From: Halisarca cf. caerulea
Lineage: Eukaryota > Porifera > Demospongiae > Chondrillida > Halisarcidae
NCBI GenBank assembly: GCA_963170055.1
Contig: CAUJGJ010000397.1
Coordinates: 2,840,001 to 2,895,000 of the forward strand
Length of the DNA stretch: 55,000 bases
Reading direction: 5' to 3'
A program made the translations under genes and the position numbers. The notes below the pieces were generated by a model. The model was not told where the DNA came from. It did no database searches and was given only the letters and a program-made list of their open reading frames with translations. Below, piece by piece: positions 1-11,935 of this stretch; within the stretch, counting starts at the first letter, position 1; each line of letters begins with the position of its first letter.

Positions 1-398
1 TGAAATTTCGTACGTTACCTGAAAGACACTGAATGACGCATTAAAAACAGCCGCTAATTGATGGCTTTGAAAACAAGCACTGCCCACAATTGGAACAAGC
101 AACAGACGGTTATAAACACCCTGTGTTCACCAGTATGTGTGGTGTATGTACTAGTACTAACTTGGGGAATACAAAGGTATACACAAGCACGAGGTGGAGG
201 ACAAGGAGGTCTCATTGGAGACAGGATCCTCCTCTCTTGCTTTCTTTATTATCATTCCTTTTGAAGCTGACGTTGCTTTATGATAAATGAACCTGTCATA
301 AAAACAGCAATTGTACCTACCACAAGTCAGTTGAATTTCTTTTTAAGGCATATTTTGTATTCTAGAGGGAGAGAAAGAGTGTAACATAAGAAATGCCC

Positions 399-400
<2 letters not shown>
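1..400. other. Unassigned sequence, inner part of element X0
   Basis: No gene is recognised here. The open frames are short and resemble nothing I know. The stretch lies just inside a CA tract and a terminal hairpin that match the right end of X1 (about 23376-23614), so I infer it belongs to another copy of that element whose left part is outside the window. Confidence 0.5.
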
Positions 401-458
<58 letters not shown>

Positions 459-477
459 CACACACACACACACACAG

Positions 478-516
<39 letters not shown>
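401..516. repeat. (CA)n microsatellite
   Basis: This is an almost pure CA run with a few interruptions. It sits at the same relative place as the CA tract at 23376-23485, about 80 bp before a terminal hairpin. Confidence 0.95.
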
Positions 517-517
<1 letters not shown>

Positions 518-595
518 CATACAACACTTAGTCTACACAAAACCATGCATTATAACTCAGGCCCAGGATCTTACAATTCCGTGAGGATGATTTCC

Positions 596-657
596 AAGTG
601 ATTCGAGTTTCCAGGGCTGTAGGCAGCCCAAGAGTTATTTTAAACTCGAATCACTTG
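596..657 (+). repeat. 3' terminal hairpin of element X0
   Basis: Arms AAGTGATTCGAGTTT and AAACTCGAATCACTT enclose a GC core GGGCTGTAGGCAGCCC. The 80 bases before it (GTGAGGATGATTTCC context) match those before the hairpin at 23556-23614, so this is the right end of an X-type element. The AT-rich sequence at 658-745 between this end and X1 shows nothing recognisable. Confidence 0.8.
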
Positions 658-750
658 TTTTATTAATATTTTACTATCAAAGTTTTTATTTGGGCCTATT
701 ACTTATCACACATACATTTTAACATTTCTAACTACCAAAAGAAGATTTTT

Positions 751-770
751 GGGCTGCCAAAGACGGCCCC
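751..770 (+). repeat. 5' terminal hairpin of X1
   Basis: GGGCTGCC and GGCGGCCC-type arms lie after a T-run and are followed by CTATATTGTTTTCACTTTCACCG-type sequence. The same layout starts every A-type element and X2 in the window. Confidence 0.7.
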
Positions 771-1070
771 TATATTGTTTTCACTTTCACCGGAAGTGTC
801 CGTAACATCCGTAACGATGGCAATATATATATATCTGTGAGTGTCGCCAGTATAAATTGCAGATTATGACCACTTTGCGTTTTCGAGAAAATGGCTGTCA
901 AAGTTTGCCATTCGATATTTTATCGAAATTTGCCCTTTGAGGTTGTAATCACCCTCAAATCACTCCAAAAACACATGCTTACTTTAGGCTCCAAGAAAGA
1001 GTGCGCAAATAGGGTATAAAATTGTCTTCTACCAGCAAAATTCGTTGTTTACCGTTAGTGACTTGTGGAA

Positions 1071-3366
1071 ATGGATTCGGTCGAAGAAGGAACCGATTTC
1101 TCACCTTCGGCATCGCTCAGTGGCTCATGTTCACGTTTATCGCCTAGTTCGGGTGTCTCTTAAATTTCTGAGAACACTCCAAAGTCGTCCAGAAGGCTAC
1201 AAGCAGCGGAAAAGTATCTCTCTGGTGAAGTGCAGGTGCCATTTAAATCGATTAATAGGGAAAAGTCCCTAACGCTCCTCTCGCCTTCCCTACACTCTAC
1301 ATCCAAAGAGCAGGATAATCGTAGAGCAGCATGCTCCTACTGCTCTCCCAGGTTATCAAAGCTGCTTCCTGCATTTCAAGCTGCTGGTATGCATGGCATA
1401 CATTTGCACAATCGGCAATCAGCCAACAGCACAGGTCAACACAGGAACTACAAACAAGAAAATGAATGGCTGCTGCAAAATGTTTTCGATAGTCATGGGA
1501 ACTACGTCTTTTGCTACAGCTACATCCTAGCTTGGATAAATATACATGAGGGCCGTTTATCTAAGCTACGGAAGACAAAAAGGGACCTTAACCTTTCCCA
1601 CTACATTCAATGACAAAAAGTACAGTTGAAAAGGAGGGGCTCTTACACTCAGTTGTCATGCCAGAAGATCATTCAGTCTCACTGCAAGCCTGGTGGCAAA
1701 CACTGGAAAGTGGACACGCAGTAACAGTGCGATACCCATATGGCAGACATGGGCTCAAAGGCAAAGTGTCGAATAGACAGGACAAGAATGCCATAAATGT
1801 GAGTGGACTACAGAATAGTGAACAATGAGTAATTATCATACGTAAATGACATTGTACCGAATGTGTAGTAACAATGTAACAAATATATAGTTACAAATAC
1901 ATGCAAAAATGCTCTGCACCATCTAACAGTTTGTGTGTCTTCCATAGGACTTCATTGTGTTTGTGAACAACTACACATTCCCAAATGGTCGAAGCGAAAG
2001 TAGTCACGGGTGCCTATCATACTTCAGCAGCAATTTCCAACGTATAGATCCACCACGGCTGTCTGAAAAGGACTACGAGAAGAAAATGAAATCGTCTGTC
2101 GTTGCAGAATTCAATCGTGCACAAAGTGCAATTGGACATCACACAATGGGTGCATCCACATTCAGAAGGCATCTTCAGAAACTATTCCCGCGCGTTGGAA
2201 TATGTCCGTACAAAGAAGATTACTGTGACACATGCCGCAGCAACGAAATTCAATTGAAGCGTTCCTCATACATCCTGCGCAAGACTAAGGAATCGGGAAA
2301 TGCCAAGGAAAAGGAGGTCAGACAGCTTGAGGAACAAGTCACAGCAATCAACCGTGACAAAAGTCAGCACTTGACAGATGCTAAGCAGGCAAGAAATTTC
2401 TTCAACAAGATGACTGAACGCTGTAGACAAGACTGGGAAGCTGCTTTGAAGGATGAATCAGCACAGCATCGATTTACACTGGTTCTCAGTGCTGACTACC
2501 AACAGGCAAAGCTCACCCCATATTGGGGACAGTCCCCTCAACCTGGATCAACATACTATTTGATGAAACATTCCACAGATGTATTTGGTATTGTTGATCA
2601 TCGTGATGACAGCGGTCACACCTTCCTCTTCAGCGAGCAATTTGGGCCAAAGAACACAGATCACACAGTGTCGTTCCTGGAAAAGTACATCAAGTCTGTT
2701 CAGGATGCCTATCCATGGATAGAACGCGTGCTTCTTTTCCTGGACAATGCAACAAGCACCAACAAGAACAGGTACCTGATATCCTGAGCCATGGAGATGG
2801 TGGAACAGGAAATGGTCAGCTCTTTGCACATCTGTTTTCTAGTGGCGGGCCATACCAAATTCACCCCTGATCGCTTGTTTGCTTCCTGTTCAAAAATGTA
2901 CAACAAGAGTGATGTCTTCAATGAGGGGGAACTGGGCAAACTTTATTCACAGCATAGCCAAGTGAATGTGAGCAATGGTGATGACATTTACCCATGGAGA
3001 GAAGCGTTGAAGGCCTCATATAGTGACATACCTGGGATACGCAAATTCCACAAGTTCCTCATTGTTCGAATGGGCAATAAAGTGTCACTCACAGTAGGGG
3101 AGAGATGCTATGATCCCATGATGGTACAGAGTTCACTCTCAAAGTCAACCAAACTGAGCAATCCGAAGTGCCAGAGCTACAAAGAGTCTACAAAACCACT
3201 GAGCAACGAAAAGCTCGGGCACATCCAACAAATGTGCGAACAATTCATCCCCAGCAGCCGATGGCCGTCCTTCGTGAAAGTGACAGACATAATGGCTAAG
3301 GCATTAGGAGGGAGGAAAAGGAAGGCCAATTCAAAGATGAGCACAGCAAAACGTAATAGTAGTTAA
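1071..3366 (+). pseudogene. DUF7869-type transposase, broken (element Y)
   Basis: The first plausible Met is at 1071 (MDSVEEGTDF). A TAA ends that frame about 30 codons on, but the frame continues through the segment with CSYCSPRLSKLL. An intron probably lies at about 1800-1948, with an acceptor in TTCCATAG. The next exon, from 1949, has a Cys cluster (CPYKEDYCDTC), a predicted coiled coil, and then LVLSADYQQ, LFLDNATSTNKN, a TGA at 2785, and GHTKFTPDRLFA. Comparison with V and W shows these three Asp-containing blocks are conserved, so I infer an RNase H-like D-D-D core. The Gln of the usual DNC-GQNKNN box is absent here (DNATSTNKN). At least two stops mean it is not translatable as read. 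The name rests on family resemblance, not on a search. Confidence 0.7.
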
Positions 3367-3708
3367 CTAATATTTATATCAGCATATTAACTATTTAAGA
3401 TGTGTTGTTTCATGTATGTATGAACATGCTAATCTACTTAAATTCACTATTGTAATCATGATTGCACAAGTTACGTACCAACAGCAGGTATAAAATTCAC
3501 AAAGCTAACCTGAATTGGTGTTTGTTCATATGTCTCCACGCGTTGACGTTGAAGAACGTCGGAAAAGCGATGCAAAACGTATAAACGAGCTGAAAATCAC
3601 TGAAAGAACATTAAAATCCTTCGTTTCTCCTCGGAGAAATGTCACGTGATATAGAAATAGTTTCCAATGAAATCCGAGATTTCCGTATACTTGCGCCAGA
3701 CCAACGGC

Positions 3709-3717
3709 GAGGACTGT
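3709..3717. repeat. 9-bp target duplication, left copy (Z)
   Basis: GAGGACTGT directly precedes the left inverted repeat of Z and is repeated exactly at 11180-11188 after the right one. Confidence 0.9.
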
Positions 3718-3809
3718 TAGTCTCATACCCAGACCGTCACTCGGCCACCATTTTTTATGTCCGCCCTCGCCGACGGTCTGGAAAAGACTGAGCCAAAACT
3801 TGTGCCAGG
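3718..3809 (+). repeat. Left terminal inverted repeat of Z
   Basis: It begins TAGTCTCATACCCAGACCG and ends ACTTGTGCCAGG. It matches the reverse complement of 11088-11179 with only a handful of differences. An inner palindrome of two 10-bp arms encloses a TTTTTTAT-containing loop. Confidence 0.9.
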
Positions 3810-3990
3810 TCCTACGTCTGACACAGACCCATTAACACCCTTTGTAGGATAATTGCCGACTTGTGAATATCATTATAATCTGACCGCGATCGAGCTTTGT
3901 CAGCAGAAGCCTAACAATGGATATAGAGAAATGGCTGCCAGTATATGTGTACAGTGTATACGAAAGAAACTTTAAGAGTCAACTAAAGAG

Positions 3991-6900
3991 CTATGTTTTT
4001 ACAACTTGTCCACATTTCTTCTGCAACCATGCTGTGAACAATCTCTTCTGACGGTCATCAATGTACGTGAATAAGTCCCGTTGACGGCTGCTATCTCTCG
4101 TTTCTCTAACTCTTGTTCTCCCTTTATCTTCAAATACATCAGCAAAGTAAAGTGATTTCGTTCCAACAAGCATATCTTTTGCTACGTTCGGTTTCGAATG
4201 ACGTTGCTGGTGTACACTCGATGTAGAGGCTCCGGTTTCACAATCAAATTCGTGGCAAATATGATGAAGTGGTTCCTCGATTCTACCATATTTTTCCACA
4301 AGATCTGGTGTAAGATTGGATCCAGCTCCTCCCGGAAGAACTTTGAGACTTCTGTGTATGAAAATGATGAACATTTCAGGTGAGGTGATTCTTTGTTTGT
4401 AGTGAGTATGGCAAAGCAGAGTGATTTAGAACACTGGGGTATTTGCATGGAGCAGGTCCTTTTGACTATTGCTGAGTCTAAGCTGTCTAACCATCCTAGC
4501 TACTGCTTAAATCTCAAATCACATAAGACTGCCGATAAGGAATATGTATAGTACACTGCCTTTGATGGTGTATTCCTATTGCTCCACCATGCATGCATTC
4601 CAAATTAACCTTATTTACCTTACCTGTTTAAGTGCTCCATGTGTAGATCACATGGAACATTTCTTCCTCCACTTGCATGTGTATTCACATATCTTGAATA
4701 CAGTAGCTGGTTCCTCATGCGATTTGAAAATAGATAATGGTACTGCAATGGGAATATGGCCAATTCCTTTGCATAGTTCATGCTGGTTGACTGTCTGAAA
4801 AAATGTAGCAAAATCGGTGCAAACTGTAGGAATCGCATGCCATCCCCTTCTCGAGTTAAATCACGGTAGTGATACCATGTGAGGGCTAAGGTCAGTAAGT
4901 CTTTGGAGTACCTTAGTGTGTTATCTTGTGAATCTTCTGTGCCGGTAACAATTTGTTTAAGTTTTGTGTACCTTTCCATGATAGTCATGGCGAGATGTTT
5001 AACAGAGATGACTGGTCTTTCCCATTGACCTTCTGAAAGCAATTGCTCTGGAGTTACCTCCAATATCTTTGCTGTAGCTCCTAGCACATAGATCATTAAA
5101 ACAATCTCTAGGAAGTCCTCTGTAGCGTTAACATTGCCTTTTGGCTTATCTGCAAATTAGAGGTGGGATTGCATGTTTTGGCATTTGGTTGGATGGTTTA
5201 AACTCAACGAACATAATGTACATATGTATACATACCTGTAACAGCTGAACGGTTTAATAGGTTCTTTAAATGCTTCAAACTTCCAACGACACGATCATCA
5301 CCCTTCTTATATAGCTGCTTCCACATTACCTGTTAAGTAAGGAATGCATGCGTGTGTCATTGTGCATGCATTCATGCACCTACGTACGTATGTAGATCCT
5401 ACTTAGCAATGTATATGCCAATTGTGGATTTATCAATATGCATGACAATGCAGTTCATAGCTCACTTCTAATAAGCAGGCCCTTGCATGCCAGTCCTCGA
5501 AAACAGGTTCAAGCCCTTCCAGGCGTCTGAGAGCAGTTGTCTCACAAGACTTGGACAACTTTGCTGATCGTGCATTTTTTTGCCGTCATCTGGTCCCCTC
5601 CAAAAAGAATTGGGTGTACAATATCATATAGAACTTCATAATCTTTACCAGCAGTTTTGACATTGATATTCTTCTTTACTGTGGGCACGTATTGCTGCAT
5701 CTCTTCCATTATTCCTATCATCTCTTTCACATATTGCTCATTTCTGGTAATCACTCCAAGGGGCACCTATATACGTATATGAAAAGGTACAATTACAGGG
5801 TAGTGGTAAAATGAGTACAATTAAGTTAGACATATTTATTGTACACTGTGTCGACTTACAACTACTGATGACTTTGACATTTCCAGTGAGTATTTGTGTT
5901 GAATGTGATTTGTCACTTAGCTGGCTTGCTCTTTGAACATGGGGACCTTAGCTACAAGAATTCTATAATAATTTGAAAGCATTTACACAAATCTGCATTA
6001 TTATGTGCACTGACTTGTCCTTGGTACATGCATGCATACTCACCTTTCTATGTATGTACAAAAGTCTTTGTTTGTACCTTCAATGCCTGCCTTGGTTGGC
6101 AAGAAAAGATTGCCATCGATATGGAGGGGTTTCTCAGGTGGTATGTCACTGAAATGTGATAAATCTATTCTGTCCATGACGGCATAGTAGTGGAAATAAT
6201 GCATAGACACTGTTTACTTTTCGTGTGTTTGATGGCGCCGGTGTAGAGTTTTGTCGATGTTGTCTTTGACCATTTTGAATCCCATCCATATTTCATTGTT
6301 GAGCTCTCCAGTACGTGGTGTTGGTGGCAGGGTTATGGGTGAAAAATTTGGAGTGAGCACAATATCATCTTCCAAAATGTGTTGAGATGGAGTTTGCAGT
6401 TGCTCATACATTAGGGATTCCATAAAAGGACCTGAATTTGAATCATCCAGTGCAGGTCCTGGAGTACATGGATCTCTTGTGTGTACTTGAGGTTCAGGAT
6501 CTGTGAATGCCGTTGGAGGGCTGACAGACCTATCGGCAAGCTCAAAGGACTCATTCTAAGTGTAGTCCACATAATTAGAATGAAAGGAAATTTAAAATGG
6601 ATGAATTAGAAGTACTGTATGCTTACTGTCTGTCCACAGGCTTCATTGAATTCCATGTCACTTTCTGATGTGTCTAGTTCTAGTTCGGATGAGCTGCCAT
6701 CTGAATCTGAGACCTATGGGAGTAAGTATACAGTTGATCCCGATTCACTAATTGGGACTAAAATCATTATAAAACCACTGGTACATATTTTCTTGAGCAC
6801 ATACCTCATCGTCATCTTGCTCTGTAGGATCAGTTGTGACTATACTTCTCACCACTGATGTAACTGTAACAATATCTCTCCGTGCTCCAAATATTGGAAT

Positions 6901-8449
6901 GGAATCATCCTATATACACACATGTACATATTATTTGGTATTATATACTGTTTCGAAGTATTTTAATTTCATCTATAGAGAACTCACTGTGCATAGTTCC
7001 TCAAGCTTTTGGATGTGATACTTGTGCCACTGCCAAACCTGGTAGTCATGTTCAGTGCCTAGCTGCTCCAAAATTGTTCGAAGTGTTGTAGGGGACACAG
7101 TTAGCATCAGAGGGTTAAGACAATTTAATGTCTGTGGTTTAGTATACGTACATATGTACATTACACATTGTATGTATGGCAGTATAATGATAATGTTTGT
7201 AGTATACTGTACCTGCATGTACTATATTATGTTTGTCCTATAGACTAGTGCATATATGTATATTATATAGTAAAATGCATGGTCACAGACTGCACAGAAT
7301 TGCTCAAAGGAGCAGGAGATTCAATGCACTCGGCAAGTCACAAGTATATCCAGGCTTGGATGCCTATTTATGGCAGATTTATATTATTTAGTTCAGGAGA
7401 ATTACATAGTACACGTACATACCTGACTAGATGCATGTCCAGCATGTAGGATCACTGTGATCATTTCCTGTACTACGTCCATCACTCTATTTCTCGATTT
7501 AGCCAGCATGGCAACTATTACACACAGAGCAGATAGTAAAGATTTCTCCTTGTGCTGTGGTATTATGCTCAGCAACAATGTTGTCAATGCAGGGGCTGTT
7601 GCTGTGATGTCTTCCATAGTTGCTCCCACTTAAAGCTTGTTATAGCAGAAATGTCATGGTAGTTCCGTAATCCACTCAATGTTGCAGGTGAACTCATGTA
7701 TGTTATTTCTTTCTCTGCTATTGTTTTCGCCAACATAGAAGCAATTGTTTGTTGTGTGTTGGGGTTGGATAGTAGGTCTTGAATGGCCATTCTAGTGTTG
7801 CTGTGAGCAAGGTGCTTTATGGTATGCTTGACTACTGCTTCGTTGGGTTTGTAGTGCCTTGTTCTCTCATATCCAACTGACACCTACATACGTACGTACA
7901 TACATATAGCACACTCATATGTCTTATGAGCTAATTGAAAAATGAAATGTTACCATCACCTTTATATGTACATACCTAATATATATGCAATAGCTTGATG
8001 TTTGGTAAAACTCTAACGTGGTGCCATACTAAGTAACTCACCAGTACTTGTGGTGATGTATTAGTATCAAGTCTCTGTATTAGTATCAGTGCTCTGGGTG
8101 GTCGAGGTTGTCCAAGAGTTGCGTCTGTGGAGCACAGGCTGTGTATTTTTGAGATTATCTTTTGTTTCAATTCCATCATCTCATTTTTGAGTTTCTCCCA
8201 ATGGTTTAGCTGTTCATAGCATGCCTTACATATGTACCTGTCAGATGGCTTCAGGTGTTGGACTGCTTCCTCCACATCATAGTCTAGGAGCTCTGTAGAA
8301 CAGAATTCAACCATCTGGTGAATGTTAACTTTACCTGCCCCTTGCTCGCTCAATACTCTTCGCAGCCGTTTTTGTGTCACCATCTGATGGCATAATGCAC
8401 AGTAATAGCTACTACTAGTACTGATACTACTAGGTCCTGGTCCTTCCAT
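3991..8449 (-). pseudogene. DUF6589-type transposase, multi-exon, broken
   Basis: Exon 1 (8449 to about 8042, donor GTGAGT) encodes MEGPGPSSIS and a Cys domain (CALC ... CKACYEQL). Later exons follow in order: 7883-7584 (GYERTRHYKPNEAVVKHTI), 7629-7435 (APALTTLLLSIIPQHKEKS), about 7133-6990 (LEQLGTEHDYQVWQWHKYHI), 6713-6630, 6553-6120 (MGFKMVKDNIDKTLHRRHQ then MHYFHYYAVMDRIDL), 5930-5850, 5764-5470 (FGGDQMTAK), 5331-5252, 5150-4630 (RNVPCDLHMEHLNR) and 4385-3991. The order and motifs match DUF6589 proteins. Defects are a frame change near 7620, TAA after HQTHEK (about 6214), a change near 5900, and one extra A in an A-run at about 5576. The presumed role is the Z transposase; catalytic residues for this family are not certain to me. 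Confidence 0.75.
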
Positions 8450-8793
8450 TGCTGAGTAGTTCTAGCTAGTGCTTACACATTTCTCTCACTATACCTACAT
8501 GTATCTATGCTACACTGAATCTGCTGCCAGGTGCATCAGTTCTTTATGAAGCAGCTGCTGTTAATGAATAACATTATAATCAATGTGCAGAAAGATGAGA
8601 TGTTGGGATTCCAGCACATGTCAAGCATCAGATGTGCATCATGCATAGATGCTTGGATATGCTCCAGTGTTCTAGCCTTATGCCATATTATATGGCTTCT
8701 TTCAAAGCTGTTTACTACATTTACCAAAGTAGGGGAGGAGATTGAGTGTCTGTTGTGAATTCCATCCCATGTGGGCACCAATATTTTGTGATA

Positions 8794-8987
8794 CAGTGGA
8801 ACCTGTCTATAATGGTCATTGTGTAACGCAGCCACCTGTCTATACCAGCCGCAAATTCTTGTCCGAATCAGTGGTAATGTACATATGGTATTCAACCTCA
8901 TTAAAAGCAGTTATATATAGCTACCTGTCTAAAACATCCAGAAATTTTTCCCCATTCAATGAAGACTGCAGTAGACATGTTCCACTG
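8794..8987. mobile_element. Pogo-like MITE, 194 bp, TA duplication
   Basis: The ends are CAGTGGAACCTGTCTATAATGG and, inverted, CAGTGGAACATGTCTACTGC, flanked by TA on both sides. The CAGTGGAACC start with a TA target is typical of short pogo/Tigger derivatives. It lies in the gap between the two Z genes. No coding sequence was found. Confidence 0.8.
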
Positions 8988-9196
8988 TATTTCTGCATAG
9001 ACCGGTTTCATGAATGTTGCTTCCTGTGCCACCATGCATGGGTTTCCCTTATAAGGAATATATGTCCTATGGTTGACTATGATACAGCCCATGCATGCTT
9101 AACTTTTTGCAGAGGGCTTCTCATCTACGAATACTGCAAATACTATACACTGTTACAGTATAACTTCCTAATATATTCACATCGTATTGTTTTCAT

Positions 9197-10969
9197 TTAT
9201 TGAATGATTAAATTGTGAATACAACACTGACCACATTTGCATTTGAGAGCACAAATATCACAACATTCACACTCTTTTGATGGGCAGTTGATAGATGTTC
9301 CCATAGTATGTTCAAATATTGAAACTCTCCTACATGTATCTTTGCTGTTTATATAGCGTCTAATATCCGTGTATAGGTATGTGTGCTTATATATGCCATC
9401 AGTCCTACACAAGTTTGAATTATCCACACTATGTACTTAACTTGAAAATTTACATACTGTACGTATGTATAGTCTGAGACTCAGTGTTCATACTTACATA
9501 ATATGACACTGTAAGGATTTCGGCATGCTTGTGATATTGCCATGCATTCACAATTTCATGCTTGCAACACCCTAATACATACCTGGTCCCAGGGATGCTT
9601 TGTGGTAAGCCTGCTGGTACAGTGAAATTTTGTCCGAGTAGCTCTTGAAGCAACTTGAACAGCATGCCACAATCTTCACACCTATATGAAAGGTTCATTG
9701 CTTGATACAGTGACACCTCTCTAATCCGACAGCTCTGTAATCCGACATTCTCTCTAATCCGACAGCTCTGTAATCCGACATTCTCTCTAATCCAACCGTT
9801 ATTGAGGTACAGTAACCATATTATAGTATGGTAAGAGGCACACTAGCTGTAATCCGACAACCTCCTAGTCCGACATTATTCTGAGGTCCCATTGAGTGTT
9901 GGATTAGAGAGGTTTCACTGTATGAATATGCAAACAGTTAATGTTAACAGTAACTGTAATGAGAACCAATGATACATTATAATAGTAGCTATGCATTTCA
10001 ACATAGTATTATGACGTACCTTCTGCAAAACACTAATGTCTTCGGGTATGTAAGGCCCAATCTGATAATGCCCATTGCAAGTTGTTTAGCAAGCTCTCCA
10101 ATGTCCATGGACTTCAATATGCCATAGAAAATGTTCGATTTATCTGGTGTCTCTTCAACTACATCAGCTTTCTGCATGTGGAGAGATTTCAAAATGATGT
10201 CTTTCGTCTGAGCACTTGCAGTAGCAGTCATGGCAATGAAGCACACTGTTGGCTTCACTAAACTCCGCAATGTTCTGAGCCTGCGATACTCAGGGCGGAA
10301 ATCCTCTCCCCTGCATGCGGTAAATGTACATGCATGCATGAGACATGTACATATAATATTATGTAATTATATATATGATCATAGAATTCACATGTTATAC
10401 TTAGTCTATTATAATATTATATAATTTCAAATTGTCTCACACATGCAAAAGTATGCACACATAACAACCAACCAATGAGATATGCAATGTGCTTCGTCAA
10501 CAATAACAGCAGCCAGTTTTTCCTGGTAAGGTGGACTTAGGATCATGTCTCTGGCCTGCCGGTTATTGAGGATAGTTTCTGGACCGGTCAGAACGTATTG
10601 AATTCTTCCCGCAAAAATAGATTCAATAGCGCTCTTATCGGTTTGAGCTGATCCCAAGATGTCAGCATTCACTCCCATCTCTTGTAGGCGCCTCCTCTGA
10701 TCGATCATGAGGGAAATACGAGGCGATACGCAAAGAACGATATGGTGTTTGCCCTCGCGGCCTGGCAGTCGGTCAAAAGCGCCAGGTAATACAGCAGTAA
10801 TTATTGTTTTCCCGTAGCCAGTGGGAACACGAACAAAAACATCTTTCCCACCCAATGCTGCCAGTGCTGCAACTTTCTGTTTCGGCTTCATACTAGAATA
10901 GCTCGTAGTTAGCTCTTCAAAAGATTCCTGCAATGCAGTTTCGAGATCGCGATCGCTTGAACATGCCAT
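9197..10969 (-). CDS. RecQ-like DNA helicase of element Z
   Basis: Exon 1 starts MACSSDRDLE at 10969. It has a Walker A variant VPTGYGKTIITAVLPG (about residues 53-66), LVCSPRISLMIDQ-type motif Ia (LCVSPRISLMIDQ) and the box VDEAHCISHW at its end. Exon 2 (about 10312-10020) has GEDFRPEYRRLRTLRSL and IAMTATASAQTKD, and stops at LVFCRR before a GTACGT donor. Exon 3 (about 9680-9600) continues CEDCGMLFKLLQELLGQNF. A final segment (9427-9200) gives DTCRRVSIFEHTMG and a Cys cluster ECECCDICALKCKCGQC, like the RecQ zinc module. I could not find helicase motifs V and VI, so it may be incomplete. A 213-bp MITE sits just upstream of exon 3. It presumably helps Z transposition or repair. Confidence 0.8.
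9708..9920. mobile_element. Pogo-like MITE, 213 bp, TA duplication
   Basis: Inverted ends CAGTGACACCTCTCTAATCC and CAGTGAAACCTCTCTAATCC lie between TA dinucleotides. The inside holds short tandem copies of CTCTAATCCGACAGCTCTGT. It sits in an intron of the Z helicase gene, between exons 2 and 3. Confidence 0.85.
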
Positions 10970-11087
10970 TTTGAGGTCTATGCTGTCTTTTCCTACCTAG
11001 ATAGACTACACTTTCGCGAACTCACTTTAGTGACGTTTACTAATTGTTGAAGCTGCGGTTGTCTGTTAATCATCTCGACTCCGCCCC

Positions 11088-11179
11088 CCTGGCACAAGTC
11101 TTGGCTCAGTCTTTTCCAGACCGTCGGCGAGGGCGGATATAAAAAATGGCGGCCGAGTGACGGTCTGGGTACAAGACTA
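11088..11179 (-). repeat. Right terminal inverted repeat of Z
   Basis: It is the inverted partner of 3718-3809, with the same inner palindrome. It is followed immediately by the 9-bp duplication GAGGACTGT at 11180-11188. The Z helicase start codon lies about 120 bp inside it, so the promoter probably lies in or next to the repeat. Confidence 0.9.
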
Positions 11180-11544
11180 GAGGACTGTCATGAAACAGGA
11201 CCATTTCCCCAAGATGGCTGGGCGAATCGCCCTCAAACTTTAGAATCAAGCACCCTGATAATGTTTCTTTCAAAAAATGCGAAAAAAGCATTTTCGGCAG
11301 GGTGGTCATAATCTGCGATTTATACTGGCGACGCTCACATATATATGTCAACAACATGGCGGACTTTTAGGCGGTAGTCGAAGTCGTTTGTATTATTCAG
11401 TGAATTTTGTGTATTTGCTTCTGTTTTCGTCAACGAAGAATCTTTAAGACCTAAAGATTTGGATTGAGAGTTAATCACGAAGATTCAACTCGCTCCAAGA
11501 ATTTCCGTGGGCCTTTAATTTTTAGAGGTAGAGCGAGTGGTTTA

Positions 11545-11753
11545 AAGTTGTTGTCTTCGTTTTAGAAGTTGTGAAAGGACTCGAAAACTGACAAAAGCTG
11601 TTAAGCTGCCTCATCTAACAAGGAAGAGAACTTTAACGAAGAATTTAGGACGGAAACGTTCTTGGAAGGATGATTTTACTGAGACATTGTACCTTACGCT
11701 ACCGCGGAAGTCCATGGAAACGAAGAAAAGGCTAAAGAAAGCTTCAGAAACAG
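11545..11753 (+). CDS. Hypothetical exon of element X1
   Basis: This is an open, very basic segment (LTKAVKLPHL, LGRKRSWKDDFTET, METKKRLKKASETG) ending at a good donor (CAG|GTGAGATGAG). The X2 copy at about 54601-54809 encodes almost the same peptide and also ends at a donor (CAG|GTAAGATGAG). Both copies have stayed open, which argues for a real exon. It matches no family I know. The upstream start is unclear. Confidence 0.45.
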
Positions 11754-11935
11754 GTGAGATGAGTGTGGAAAGCCTTTTGTCTTTTAGTTAACCATTATGG
11801 AGTGCTTGAACGCTCATGTGAGTGTTTTAACGACGTTTAGTATGAGCAGGTCTTTACTAAAATAGTTTCTCAATGTGTTTTTGTGGATATGTTCGCGTAC
11901 GTGTGTGTAATCTTGTGTATGTGTGTTTGCTTAGG

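Larger units (their letters stand above)
3718..11179 (-). mobile_element. DUF6589 + RecQ DNA transposon Z
   Basis: This is a 7462-bp element bounded by 92-bp near-identical inverted repeats (3718-3809 and 11088-11179) and exact 9-bp duplications GAGGACTGT. Each repeat contains its own inner palindrome (CCAGACCGTC ... GACGGTCTGG), so each end can fold. It carries a RecQ-like helicase gene and, downstream on the same strand, a multi-exon gene with an N-terminal Cys-rich domain and a DUF6589 region. The nearest described type I can think of is the helicase-carrying Academ group (AcademH), but I cannot verify that from memory. It is inserted in element Y. Confidence 0.88.
836..11341 (+). mobile_element. 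DUF7869 transposon Y (holds element Z)
   Basis: The two ends share an inverted repeat of about 38 bp beginning TGTGAG and containing GTCGCCAGTATAAAT; the left copy starts at 836 and the right copy ends at 11341. It sits in the TA tract of X1: X2 shows the uninterrupted junction. A TATA-like flank is present on both sides (TATC on the left, one change). Without the 7.47 kb Z insertion it would be about 3.0 kb, close to W (3.2 kb). One DUF7869 pseudogene is its cargo and presumably its transposase. Confidence 0.8.

Noticed and set aside
393..584. Open frame of His-Thr repeats over the CA tract
   Set aside because: It is only a translated (CA)n microsatellite. The same applies to the many Cys-Val and His-Thr frames at 14.6-15.6, 20.8-21.2 and 22.0-22.9 kb.
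8742..9203. 153-codon plus-strand frame in element Z
   Set aside because: It spans a TA-flanked MITE and a spacer, on the strand opposite both Z genes, with no domain.
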